Assembly: GCF_030548205.1 (NCBI RefSeq)
Contig: NZ_JAUORV010000004.1
Coordinates: forward strand, 248,001-312,000
Length of the DNA: 64,000 nucleotides
From: Aliiglaciecola sp. 3_MG-2023
GTDB lineage: Bacteria; Pseudomonadota; Gammaproteobacteria; Enterobacterales; Alteromonadaceae
Direction of reading: 5' to 3'
Shown piece by piece: positions 28,901 to 37,473 of this stretch (within the stretch, counting starts at the first letter, position 1; each line of letters opens with the position of its first letter). The notes beneath the pieces are model-generated. The model was not told the origin of the DNA. It ran no database searches and saw only the letters and a list, made by a program, of their open reading frames with translations. Made by a program: the position numbers and the translations under genes.

Positions 28901-29082
28901 GTTTCAACAATTGACGCTGATGCCCCAACATAGTTGGTATTAATCGATACAATGGGTGGGTCTATATCCGGGTATTCTCGTAACGATAATAAACTAATGG
29001 CAACGATACCAAATATAATTAGGAGCAAATTAACAACTGAAGCAAAGACTGGACGTTTGACTGAAATATCAGATAAAAGCAT
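25972..29082 (-). CDS. RND efflux transporter permease (HAE1 family)
   Basis: 1036 residues, full length for AcrB/MexB-type pumps. LSDISVKRPVFASVVNLLL opens membrane helix 1. The proton-relay aspartates lie in helix 4 (GLVVDDAIVVIENIYRR) and GLAAKNGILIVEFANQ is in the C-terminal half. Two large periplasmic domains follow helices 1 and 7. It exports hydrophobic or amphiphilic compounds using the proton gradient, together with the adaptor encoded 9 bp upstream and an outer-membrane channel. No channel gene is in the operon, so a TolC-like protein elsewhere is presumed. GTAGGG precedes the ATG. The substrate is unknown. Confidence 0.95.
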   Translation of the reverse strand: MLLSDISVKRPVFASVVNLLLIIFGIVAISLLSLREYPDIDPPIVSINTNYVGASASIVETRITQLLEDRISGIEGIKNITSTSRNGRSDISIEFDLSRDIDAASNDVRERVSRALNNLPDQADPPEVSKSDSDEDVVVWYNLRSDNMSVMELTDYADRFLVDRLSVVNGIARVQLGGGRTYAMKVWLDRNAMAAREITVADVERVIRSENVELPAGEIQSNDRDFEVRVARSFLTPDDFADLTIKVGAGGYLVKLKEIALVELAAEDDESAFRGDGVNMIGMGIIKQSKANTLEVAREARKAIEEISESLPDNIFIVPSYDSSVFIDESISEVYNTLGVAMALVVIVIYIFLGSIRATLIPAVTVPVSLVAAFIVMYALGFSINLLTLLAMVLAIGLVVDDAIVVIENIYRRLEMGEPPLLAAFRGAKEVGFAVIATTLVLISVFVPLVFLEGNIGRLFTEFALAIAAAVAFSSFTALTLSPMLSSKLLKKRSRSSGFGMWMDNAFKKVEGAYFNSLSRTLHQPVLIVIMLIASVVALVQMSQKIPSEFIPKEDRGNFFLSLQGAEGASFESNSANLDKVEALLLPYLGEGEIERIIVRTPGGGGSAGRAVIGMVPFDERERSTFELMDELSAKLSQIPDVRAFAIMRPGIGGRGLGRPVQFVLQGDTYDDLVKWRNTLLQKASENPKLLRLDSDYKETLPQILINIDRQRAADLGVSISDIGSTLETMLGQRRVSTYLDRGQEYDVILEGKEEDYRSPQSIENLYVRSSTTNQLIPMDNLLKFEEQATSARLNRYNRMRSVTISANLADDYTVGEALEYLENIVETELPAGVSIDYKGESQLYKETGSSIIFVFLLALAITYLVLAAQFESWIHPLVIMLTVPLALLGAFIGLYVSGASLNIYSQIGLVMLIGLAAKNGILIVEFANQLRDAGMEFEAALKRAATQRLRPIVMTGFTTVFSSLPLVIATGPGSESRAVIGIVIFYGVLLSALMTLYVVPIAYYWLARHTGSPEEIAHELEELDEKIPYQKGDAV

Positions 29083-29091
29083 GTTAATTCC

Positions 29092-30159
29092 CTACAAAGT
29101 CACTTGTTCTAAAAGCGAAACAGAGGATCCATTCACTAATCTCAATGCACCTTCAGTTACAACTTTCTGACCTTCTTCTAGCCCAGATAGTATTTGCACT
29201 AAGCCTGGACGTCGCAAGCCGACTTTAACTTCTTTCAATACTGCTTTTTCGTCTTCGATAATAAACACAAACTGTTTATCTTCGTTCGGAATAACTGCTT
29301 TTTCAGGAATGACTAACGAGCTTAAAACTTGTTTTTCTAAATTTATTTGCATCAACATGCCTGGTCGCAATTTCAACTCAGGATTATCAATTAGTGCTCT
29401 AACTTGAATTGAGCGTGTATTTGCGTCTACGCGCGAGTTCACACTCCTAATTTCACCTATAAATAAGTCATCTGGATAAGCAATCGATAGTGCTTTTACC
29501 TGCTGACCTTCTGAAAGTGAAGGCAAGTGACTTTCTGAAATATTAAAATCTACTTTCACTTTACGTAAGTCATCTAAAGTCGTTATCACATCATCAGGCG
29601 TTACATAAGCCCCAACACTCACCATGCGAATGCCTAACTTTCCTGAGAATGGGGCTTTTAATGTCAGTTCAGATAACTGTGCATTTGCCACTTCAATTTG
29701 TGCTTTGAGAGTTTTTACTTTAGCTTGCTGCTCATCTAGAAGCTGTTGGGAAGCCACACTACTTTTGGCCAAGTTAACGATGCGTTTAAGCTGTCGTTGT
29801 GCTTCTTGTAAATTAATATTCAGTTCATTCAATCTAGCCTGTTCTTCCCTATCATTCATGCGCATTAATAACTGATCTTTTTTAACTACATCGCCATCAT
29901 CAAAATACAATTCTTGGATAACATCTGACTGCAAAGGAGTCAGAGAAACGGCTTCATTTGCTCGCGCCGTGCCCAGAGCTTCTACAATGACAGGAAAGTC
30001 AGTTCTTAACACCTCAAAAAATGCCACGGGGGTTGCAGGTCTCCCTTTGCTTGCAGCGTTTTCTTGCTCACTGAAACCAGGGTAGTTTAAGAAAACAAGC
30101 AGGCCAGCAAGGGCAAGCGTGGCTATCAATACTGGTGATAGCATTGTTTTTATTGTCAT
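29092..30159 (-). CDS. RND efflux periplasmic adaptor (membrane fusion protein)
   Basis: 355 residues. One N-terminal membrane segment or signal (about 7-27), a barrel-sandwich hybrid starting at VSLTPLQSDVIQELYFDDGDVVKKDQ, a helical hairpin (about 110-160), then the return strand LKAPFSGKLGIRMVSVGAYV and the beta-barrel domains. It links the RND permease to the outer-membrane channel. First gene of a two-gene operon; AGGA lies 8 nt upstream of the ATG. Divergent from the Nudix gene across 107 bp that contain an inverted repeat. No TetR or two-component regulator is adjacent. Confidence 0.93.
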   Translation of the reverse strand: MTIKTMLSPVLIATLALAGLLVFLNYPGFSEQENAASKGRPATPVAFFEVLRTDFPVIVEALGTARANEAVSLTPLQSDVIQELYFDDGDVVKKDQLLMRMNDREEQARLNELNINLQEAQRQLKRIVNLAKSSVASQQLLDEQQAKVKTLKAQIEVANAQLSELTLKAPFSGKLGIRMVSVGAYVTPDDVITTLDDLRKVKVDFNISESHLPSLSEGQQVKALSIAYPDDLFIGEIRSVNSRVDANTRSIQVRALIDNPELKLRPGMLMQINLEKQVLSSLVIPEKAVIPNEDKQFVFIIEDEKAVLKEVKVGLRRPGLVQILSGLEEGQKVVTEGALRLVNGSSVSLLEQVTL

Positions 30160-30194
30160 GAATAGTTCCTGAATAATGTAGTGTGTTTAATCTA

Positions 30195-30231
30195 AGCAGT
30201 TATTATTTGGCGTAATAAGTAGTAAACTGCT
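30195..30231. promoter_or_regulatory. inverted repeat between the efflux operon and the Nudix gene
   Basis: AGCAGTT (30195-30201) and AACTGCT (30225-30231) face each other across 23 AT-rich bases. It could be an operator shared by the divergent genes. No regulator gene is nearby, and the arms are short. Confidence 0.25.
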
Positions 30232-30266
30232 GGCAGAAAAATTATTTAATTATTGTACCCTCTATT

Positions 30267-30803
30267 GTGAAGAATAAATTAGTCATCTACCTAGCAATAT
30301 CGTCATTCTGTCTTACTTCTTGCAGTGAGACAAAGCCCAGCGATCCAGTTTGCCGAGTAGACCAATCAGAATCCCCCCAGCAAACAGCGAATGCGGCTTG
30401 TCTGATACGATTGGGTGATAAATTAGTCACCATCACCCAAAGACTCAGCGGTAAATTAGATTTACCTGGAGGCACATCAGACACCCTAGAATCGGCCAAA
30501 TGCACCGCCCATCGAGAAACATGGGAAGAAACAGGCTTTAATGTTGAAGTACAGCAGTGGTTGGGAACCAGTAACAATGGAATGCGTTTTTACGAATGTC
30601 ATTTAGCCGCCAATTTTGATGGTAGCTTTACAGAGTTTCCAGTACCAGACTGGGCTAATATAGAAGTGGCGTCCATTCAATTAGTTGATCCCTTTACCAC
30701 CGAATTCAATCAGTGGCGCTATCCACAAGAATTAACTCAGATTCGTCAAATGTTCAATAAAGTCAAAGACTCCTCAATCCAAACACGGCCAGCAAATAAA
30801 TAA
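30267..30803 (+). CDS. Nudix hydrolase with lipoprotein signal
   Basis: 178 residues. The start is GTG at 30267 with a weak ribosome site. The N-terminus is a lipoprotein signal ending CLTSC (Cys19). A complete Nudix box spans about residues 69-91: G-x5-E, then x7, then RETWEETGF. Nudix enzymes cleave nucleoside diphosphates linked to another moiety and are nearly always cytoplasmic, so a membrane-anchored envelope form is odd. Alternatively the signal is not used, but no later start would leave the Nudix fold intact and remove the signal cleanly. Divergent from the RND adaptor; downstream is an unrelated dehydrogenase. Confidence 0.8.
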   Translation: MKNKLVIYLAISSFCLTSCSETKPSDPVCRVDQSESPQQTANAACLIRLGDKLVTITQRLSGKLDLPGGTSDTLESAKCTAHRETWEETGFNVEVQQWLGTSNNGMRFYECHLAANFDGSFTEFPVPDWANIEVASIQLVDPFTTEFNQWRYPQELTQIRQMFNKVKDSSIQTRPANK

Positions 30804-30906
30804 TAAACTATTACTATAGGTAATTTAAAGTTTAGGGGCTGAGGCTGTATAATGCCCTCCCATCAACTGGTCTGAACAGTTTACTTAACCTATAGGGTGG
30901 AAATTT

Positions 30907-32670
30907 ATGCCGCAATACACAGCTCCGTTAACAGATATGCAATTTCTTTTGCACGACTGGTTAAAATTAGAGGATCACTATTCATCCTTGGGTCTTCAAG
31001 ACTTCGACAAGGACTTAGTTAATGAAATACTGAGTCAAGGTGCTAAATTTGCTGAGCAAGCTATCGCTCCTTTAAATCGGGAAGGCGATGAACAAAGCTG
31101 TAAACTCGAAAATGGGAAAGTGACTACGCCTGACGGTTTCGCTGAAGCTTACCATGAATATATTGCTAATGGCTGGAATGCCATGCTCGGAAATCCAGAA
31201 TACGACGGCCAAGATCTTCCCCACACCATGGCTGTGCCTGTTCAGGAAATGCTGTGTTCAGCGAATGTAAGCTGGCGTTTAATTAGCATGTTGACTGAGA
31301 GTGCGGTTTTAGCCATCAACAAACACGGTGACCAGGCCCTAAAAGATACCTATCTCAGAAAGCTTATTTCCGGCGAGTGGACAGGCACTATGTGTTTAAC
31401 TGAGCCCCAAGCGGGTACTGATTTGAGTTTATTGTCTACCAAGGCGGAACCCCAGGAAGACGGCAGTTATAAAATTACCGGTAATAAAATTTTTATCTCC
31501 GGCGGCGATCAAGAGTGGACTGACAATATCATTCATCTGGTTTTGGCCAGGTTGCCTGATGCGCCTGCGGGAGTAAAAGGCATAAGCCTGTTTGCTGTGC
31601 CTAAAAAAATGGTCTTAGAAAATGGAGAGCTAGGCGCAGAAAACTCATTGTCAGTGGGCAGTTTAGAAAAGAAAATGGGAATTAAAGCCTGTCCTACTTG
31701 CGTAATGAATTTTGATCAAGCGACAGGTTTCATAGTAGGCGCGCCCCACAAAGGATTGGCATGCATGTTTACGATGATGAACGACGCGCGTTTTCAGGTT
31801 GGATTGCAAGGTCTTGGCATAGCTGAAGGCTCTTTCCAAGGTGCCCTTGCCTATGCCCGTGATCGTCTGCAATCCAGGGCTCCTCAAGGGGTTCAAAATC
31901 CAGAAGGTAAAGCAGACCCTATCATGGCGCATCCCGATGTACGCAAAATGCTTCTTACCCAAAAATCACTCACCGAAGGCTGTCGAGCATTATCTTTTTT
32001 ATACGCTAGTCAAATGGATATTGAAAAATCTGCTGACGATGAAGCCAGTAAGCAAGCTGCAGCTAATGTCGTTGCGTTTTTGACTCCAATTGCCAAAGGT
32101 TTTATGACAGATGTTGGCCAGGAAGTGAGTAGTTTAGGGGTGCAAGTATTCGGTGGACATGGCTTTATCCGTGAATGGGGTATGGAGCAATACATGCGTG
32201 ATAGCCGTATTACCCAACTTTATGAAGGAACTAATGGTATTCAAGCTGCCGACTTAATAGGTCGGAAACTTTCCAGAGATAATGGTGACATGTTAAACGA
32301 CACCTATCAGGTCTTTGACAAAATGGTCGCTGATATTGCGGATCCCAAGGGTTTAGAGAAAGCAAAATCCATACTGGAAGAATGGTATCAAACGTCATTA
32401 CAGGTTAAACAGCAATCGGCGGTAAACGTTGCGGGTGCTGCTTATGATTACATGAATTTCAGTGCCTATAGTTTATTAGGTATATTGTGGTTAAGTATGG
32501 CTGATAAAGCGTCGCAAAACGAAAATCCGTCGATACAACAGGGCAAAAAAGCGACTTCTGATTTTTACATCAAGCGCATGTTGCCTCGTAAAGATGCGTT
32601 TAAAGTGAACCTATTGGAAGATGCGAACGATTTAATTGATGTTGCAGATAATTTATTTGATTATCAATAG
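30907..32670 (+). CDS. acyl-CoA dehydrogenase, DmdC-like
   Basis: 587 residues, longer than standard acyl-CoA dehydrogenases (about 380) because of an extra C-terminal domain. YTAPLTDMQFLLHDWL at the N-terminus and this length are typical of the family that includes the 3-methylmercaptopropionyl-CoA dehydrogenase DmdC. MCLTEPQAGTDLS and ITGNKIFISGGD are the FAD-domain motifs and YEGTNGIQAADLIGRK is the C-terminal signature. It oxidises an acyl-CoA to the enoyl-CoA in the cytoplasm. A DMSP-related or medium-chain fatty acid role is possible, but dmd partner genes are not present here. Confidence 0.9.
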   Translation: MPQYTAPLTDMQFLLHDWLKLEDHYSSLGLQDFDKDLVNEILSQGAKFAEQAIAPLNREGDEQSCKLENGKVTTPDGFAEAYHEYIANGWNAMLGNPEYDGQDLPHTMAVPVQEMLCSANVSWRLISMLTESAVLAINKHGDQALKDTYLRKLISGEWTGTMCLTEPQAGTDLSLLSTKAEPQEDGSYKITGNKIFISGGDQEWTDNIIHLVLARLPDAPAGVKGISLFAVPKKMVLENGELGAENSLSVGSLEKKMGIKACPTCVMNFDQATGFIVGAPHKGLACMFTMMNDARFQVGLQGLGIAEGSFQGALAYARDRLQSRAPQGVQNPEGKADPIMAHPDVRKMLLTQKSLTEGCRALSFLYASQMDIEKSADDEASKQAAANVVAFLTPIAKGFMTDVGQEVSSLGVQVFGGHGFIREWGMEQYMRDSRITQLYEGTNGIQAADLIGRKLSRDNGDMLNDTYQVFDKMVADIADPKGLEKAKSILEEWYQTSLQVKQQSAVNVAGAAYDYMNFSAYSLLGILWLSMADKASQNENPSIQQGKKATSDFYIKRMLPRKDAFKVNLLEDANDLIDVADNLFDYQ

Positions 32671-32727
32671 CACAGCTTTGAAAGCTTGGTGATTGTAAAG
32701 CACTCCTAGGCAATATCAGATAGACAT

Positions 32728-32762
32728 AAAAAAACCGGTAAAACTTAGTTTTACCGGTTTTT
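32728..32762. terminator. bidirectional terminator between the dehydrogenase and nuclease genes
   Basis: ACCGGTAAAAC pairs with GTTTTACCGGT (32734-32744 with 32748-32758), loop TTA, flanked by an A-run and a T-run. Serves both convergent genes. Confidence 0.9.
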
Positions 32763-32779
32763 ATTTACCTAAGATTTAA

Positions 32780-35700
32780 TTAACGAGTTGAACAAGCACG
32801 ACGTGTACATAAGCTGCGTAGTGCAGATACGTCACGGCTATCAAGCAAACCGTCATTGTTATAATCATGCTCGGCAACGGTCGCTTCACCGCGTTGGATT
32901 AGCAACATTAACGCACGCATATCATAAGAATCTACGTCCGTATCACCGTCTAAGTCACCAGCAACTGATGGAGACTCAAGCTCAAAGCTTATCATCACAG
33001 GATCATGATCTGACACTCTAAACATATCAGTAGAATAGAAATCAGTCACTTGAGCGTCTGATTTATATTCTACGTTGTAATCCAGTGCAAAAGGCTCATC
33101 TGCGTTAATATGCCATTCAATGGTATCAACAGCTTGGGCTAATAGACTTTCGCTGGCTAAGGCATGGTCTAAGTAACCAAACTCACCACTGAAGGTATAC
33201 GAATAAGCTTCAGCACCTTGGAAGGCTTCAACCAAGTTTACAAAACCCTGACCTTCAAGAGCGGCAATTGGGTCTTCTTTAGCGTAAGAATTCAAATCAC
33301 CAATGATTAACACATTCTCTTTAGTCGATAGGCTTTCTTCACTGGCTAACCAGGTTGCTAGCGCTAAAGATTGTTGCGTACGTTTCGCATTGTAGCAGCC
33401 TTGGCCATCACCTTGGTCTGTATCATCTCCGGTAGCACTGCCACATCCTTTAGATTTAAAGTGATTTACCACAACAGTAATATCAGCGCCATTTGCAGCA
33501 GTGAATGACTGTGCAACTGGAGGACGATTAAAAATACTATCGAAGTTAATTTTCACTTCACCATCTAAAGTAACCTTGGCAGGTTTATATAACAGCGCTA
33601 CCGCGATAGCATCAGTGCCAATTGGACCAGAGTAACTAACAAAATCATAGGTTCCTTCACCCATTTCAGCGTTCAAACGGTCAGTTAGTTCTGCAATCAT
33701 GCTGTACTCATCAAAGCCGTCATTTTCGATTTCCATAAGACCGACAATGTCAGCATCCATAGTAGAAATTGCAGCAACGGTTTTAACAATCTGACGCTCA
33801 TATTCGAACAATGAATCTGCACCACGCTCGGTTGGGAAACCTTCGCCTTGTCCATCACCATTAAACAAGTTCAACACGTTTAAGCTAGCAACCGTTAAGT
33901 TACCACGGGTAATCGCTGGTTCAGATTCACGCTCATTTGAGTGCACAATCGTAGGTGTTTCAATTGGGTGAATACGGAAATGACTGAAGCTGTAATCCAA
34001 TGCACCTTTAATATTGACCACGGTATCACCAGTGCGCAAGGTATTTAATGCGGAAAGGTTGCCCGTTGGATAAATAACTGTTTCTGGATTTTGTACGTCT
34101 AAGTTATCGTCCATTACAATAAAATTAAGTGCATTTTCAGCAGCTAAATCAATCGCCTCTGGCGAAAGCGGCGCATATACATTAGTTGGGTTGAACAGTC
34201 TACCAAAGGACAAACCTACTTCACCGAAGCGAGCCAAAGTATAAGTATCGGTTACGGTCAGAGGAGATTCATTCTCCACCAACATATTCTCTAATGATTC
34301 CGCATCAAGAGAACTGCTAAACGGCATAGTAAAGACCGTTGAAGTCACGCTACCCGTACCACAGGCTACGAATGCAGAAGATACATCTAACTGAGTACGA
34401 CCAAAGTTTTCAGTCACTGTACCTAGTACACGTACCAAATTGCCTTCTTCAGGGAATACTTCTGACCCTGAATAATTCACGAATATACCTTCAGAAGTAG
34501 CTGGATCCGCGTCAGCGTCAGCGTCTTCTTCTTGTAAATAAAAACCATTGAAGTCAGCAACTACTGACGTCACCACAGCTTCAACTATGTGCTCTTCACC
34601 TTCTAAAAGCGATGCAAAATCGTTACCTTGAATCGTGCTGATTAAGGTTGCTGGATCAGCACACATACCAATTTCAGGTGTTTCGTCAACGGGGTCGTCT
34701 TCACCACCGCCACTTGTGCCGCCGTCGGGGCCAGAACCTGGCGTTCCATAGTCTCCGTCACCATAAGTTTCTGTAGATTCAGCTACCCAGTTTTCGCCAA
34801 CATTGTTATCCAGGCTGGCTGAAATCAACGTCATAGACGCGCCATTAGGATCTGGGAAATCTGGACCACCGTCGTATTCAACAATATCTTCAATATCACC
34901 ATTGGGGCGTACTAATACAACTTCATCGCCACCATTTGCTGCGGTAAACCCACTATATTGATACAGAACATCCATGCCACCATTGGTCTCAGAATCACTA
35001 TTGATAGCTAAAACCGCATAAGTACCAGCTGGCACATATACGTCGCCAACGATAGTGTGTGAATCAAAGTCATTATCACGTAACACCCAACCATTTAAGT
35101 TAGCTGCAATCACACCGGTATTAAGTACTTCAATCCACTCACCGTTTGCATCACTTACCGCACTCGGATTTTGCATAATCTCGGTGATAACTAAACTAAA
35201 GCTTGCATCACCTGTACCTGGTGTACCTGAGTCGGAGCTACCATAGAAGTTAGTAGTGTCTTCTGCCCATTTAGTGCCTATGTTGTTGTCTCCATAGAGG
35301 TCAACTAGATACATAGACGCGCCATTTGGATCAGGGAAAGTGTCACCATCATCATAAGTGATTTCGTCGATGATATTGCCTTCAGGATCAACCAGAACTA
35401 TCTCGTCATCACCGTTTGCCAATGCCATAGAACCACCAAAGGCATAAGCCAAAATAATTCCGCCATTTACTGATGTATCTGCATTTTTACCTAATACGGC
35501 ATATTCACCAACACCAATAAAGACATCTTCATCGACCACAAAAGAGTCTGTATCGTTGTCGCGGATAGTCCAACCATTTAGGTTAATCACTTGCGTACTG
35601 GTATTAAGTACTTCAAACCATTCACCGTATGAATCACCTACCGCACTCGGATTTTGCATGATTTCGGTAATCACTAACGCGTTAGCTTCTACTGAACCAG

Positions 35701-37147
35701 TTTCAACGGGATCTTCGCCGTCGTCACCGCCACCATCATCACCACCACCATCATCGTCTCCACAGACTTCAGCAGTGTATAAGGTTGCAACCCATTCAGG
35801 GTGATCAATATAGGGGTTACGGTTGCCTTGGTACTCGTAAATGGTTTCGTTACGTTGTTGCTCTAAAGCGTCAACTGGATCACCATTGTGCCATTCAATC
35901 AAACGGCAAAGTCTGCCAAGCTGCGCTTCACCAGCGCTAGTCAAACCATTACTTAATAATAAATCAGGTGTAAGGTCACCTAACCCTTCATAACGTGTGT
36001 CCATATAAAACATCATACGGGCCACATCACCTTTGACTTCATCTCTTGGTTCAAAAGAATCACCGTCAACACTATTACTAGGTGCTTCCGCTAGCGGTGT
36101 ATCACTATTGTCAAAATCTAGGTTGCCGCGAGAACTATTGACTGAAATATCAGAAGGACGTAAATGATGGATATCTGTATAGGCTTCATAATCACGATCC
36201 GGGAAGCCATGGCTATTAGGCCAAACGTGTTCACGGTTCCAATTGTCTGGGTTAGAGCTTTGCTCAGCGCTACCGTTAGATAACTTAGGCAGTGAAATGC
36301 CTTTATAAATTAATAGCACATTATCAGCGTTTTCTGGATCTTCATCTGACTCCGTTAAAGCGGTCCAGACTTGATCATAAGTAAGCACACGATGATCAGT
36401 AGAGATAACATCAGTCAATGCCGATTTAATCATTGTAGAAGTAGAACCATTCTCCACTTCAGTAATAACAGTTGCATAATAACTGGCGTCATTAAACTCT
36501 GCGGCATCGGCAACTTTATCTAAATCTGGGCAGTTAAAACAAACGCCTTCTAGGCTGCCTGTATCATCACCGCCACCGTCATCGCCGCCGCCATCATCGC
36601 CACTGCCAAACGTTTGCCCAGTGTTAATTGCACCAAAGGTATTTGCCGCTGCACTTTGCCACGCAAAGTCACCGTCATCAGTGCCTGAACCAGACAACTG
36701 TAACGAATCACCAACAGCCGTACTGCCGCTTTCGGAAACGCCAATATCGGTAGGGGTCATTCCATCCGCTGCACCACCTACGGCATCAAATGTGCCTTCG
36801 TAGCTAATAAATTGAACAACAGTATTACTACTATTTACTAATGCAATTGCGTCAGGGCCGTTTTGAATACCGTTTGAAGGATAAGAAACTGCTACTGTAC
36901 CAAAACCGTCTTGCTGATTGGGTATGCTGCCATTTAGAGAAGTGGTTTGGTAAACTGAACCATTACTTCCGTTATAAAATACTAAACTCCATCCGCTTAA
37001 GTCAGTGTCTGCCGGACCTGCAATTTCTATTGCTTCGCCGGAATCAGTACTGACATTATCGTAATGAAGTTCGTTGATGAATACGCTTTCTGCATGCGCG
37101 AAGGATGCACACACAAGCGCCAGCAACGCTGGATACTTAATTTTCAT
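32780..37147 (-). CDS. giant secreted nuclease: endonuclease I + lamin-tail + ExeM-type EEP nuclease
   Basis: 1455 residues from ATG at 37147 (GGAGAGGCT upstream); an in-frame ATG at 37180 has no ribosome site. Order of parts: signal peptide (1-19, ending AHA); lamin-tail domain 1 (about 20-175); Asp/Gly linker; endonuclease I domain (about 202-460) with NREHVWPNSHGF near 305; Asp/Gly linker; lamin-tail domains 2 and 3 (about 489-646 and 649-804), near-duplicates of each other; an OB-fold-like stretch (about 827-1070); an endonuclease/exonuclease/phosphatase domain (about 1076-1390) with GLMEIEND, IGDLNSY and SDHDPV; a dockerin-like end with two Ca-binding loops (GDLDGDTDVD and DYNNDGLLD) and the tail CTRRACSTR. 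ExeM nucleases degrade extracellular DNA. The Pho box upstream suggests phosphate scavenging. Confidence 0.9.
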   Translation of the reverse strand: MKIKYPALLALVCASFAHAESVFINELHYDNVSTDSGEAIEIAGPADTDLSGWSLVFYNGSNGSVYQTTSLNGSIPNQQDGFGTVAVSYPSNGIQNGPDAIALVNSSNTVVQFISYEGTFDAVGGAADGMTPTDIGVSESGSTAVGDSLQLSGSGTDDGDFAWQSAAANTFGAINTGQTFGSGDDGGGDDGGGDDTGSLEGVCFNCPDLDKVADAAEFNDASYYATVITEVENGSTSTMIKSALTDVISTDHRVLTYDQVWTALTESDEDPENADNVLLIYKGISLPKLSNGSAEQSSNPDNWNREHVWPNSHGFPDRDYEAYTDIHHLRPSDISVNSSRGNLDFDNSDTPLAEAPSNSVDGDSFEPRDEVKGDVARMMFYMDTRYEGLGDLTPDLLLSNGLTSAGEAQLGRLCRLIEWHNGDPVDALEQQRNETIYEYQGNRNPYIDHPEWVATLYTAEVCGDDDGGGDDGGGDDGEDPVETGSVEANALVITEIMQNPSAVGDSYGEWFEVLNTSTQVINLNGWTIRDNDTDSFVVDEDVFIGVGEYAVLGKNADTSVNGGIILAYAFGGSMALANGDDEIVLVDPEGNIIDEITYDDGDTFPDPNGASMYLVDLYGDNNIGTKWAEDTTNFYGSSDSGTPGTGDASFSLVITEIMQNPSAVSDANGEWIEVLNTGVIAANLNGWVLRDNDFDSHTIVGDVYVPAGTYAVLAINSDSETNGGMDVLYQYSGFTAANGGDEVVLVRPNGDIEDIVEYDGGPDFPDPNGASMTLISASLDNNVGENWVAESTETYGDGDYGTPGSGPDGGTSGGGEDDPVDETPEIGMCADPATLISTIQGNDFASLLEGEEHIVEAVVTSVVADFNGFYLQEEDADADADPATSEGIFVNYSGSEVFPEEGNLVRVLGTVTENFGRTQLDVSSAFVACGTGSVTSTVFTMPFSSSLDAESLENMLVENESPLTVTDTYTLARFGEVGLSFGRLFNPTNVYAPLSPEAIDLAAENALNFIVMDDNLDVQNPETVIYPTGNLSALNTLRTGDTVVNIKGALDYSFSHFRIHPIETPTIVHSNERESEPAITRGNLTVASLNVLNLFNGDGQGEGFPTERGADSLFEYERQIVKTVAAISTMDADIVGLMEIENDGFDEYSMIAELTDRLNAEMGEGTYDFVSYSGPIGTDAIAVALLYKPAKVTLDGEVKINFDSIFNRPPVAQSFTAANGADITVVVNHFKSKGCGSATGDDTDQGDGQGCYNAKRTQQSLALATWLASEESLSTKENVLIIGDLNSYAKEDPIAALEGQGFVNLVEAFQGAEAYSYTFSGEFGYLDHALASESLLAQAVDTIEWHINADEPFALDYNVEYKSDAQVTDFYSTDMFRVSDHDPVMISFELESPSVAGDLDGDTDVDSYDMRALMLLIQRGEATVAEHDYNNDGLLDSRDVSALRSLCTRRACSTR

Positions 37148-37236
37148 AGCCTCTCCTAACCTGAGTACTTCAAATGCCATTTAATGGCTTATAATTAGTT
37201 ATTTTTTGGGGCGTAGCCCTTTTTATTAGTGGTCGG

Positions 37237-37270
37237 ATGGTATTGCCATTGTGTGACATTCAAATGACAA
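37237..37270 (-). promoter_or_regulatory. Pho-box promoter of the giant nuclease
   Basis: On the minus strand TTGTCAT-TTGA-ATGTCAC (37270-37253) is two heptamers 4 bp apart, followed exactly 10 bp later by TACCAT (37242-37237), a 4/6 match to the -10. Same layout as at phoB and the left-edge lipoprotein. The rest of the 325-bp gap (37148-37472) holds only the DUF3016 terminator. Confidence 0.65.
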
Positions 37271-37442
37271 ACTGTACCTTTTTCCGGCATCGATATTGTC
37301 AGAAACAGGTTAGTAATTCAACGAATTAAAAAGGCATGGAGACGCTTGAAGGGTAAATATATTTCACCACGAAAATAATGAAATCATTGTTTCATATTGA
37401 TTTTAAAGGGTTATTCAAATAATAAACCTGAACAAATGGTCA

Positions 37443-37473
37443 GAAAAAAACCGCCAATTGGCGGTCTTTTTTT
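37443..37473. terminator. terminator after the DUF3016 gene
   Basis: ACCGCC pairs with GGCGGT (37450-37455 with 37460-37465), loop AATT, with T-tracts in both directions (A7 at 37444-37450, T7 from 37467). It ends the minus-strand DUF3016 transcript. Confidence 0.85.
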
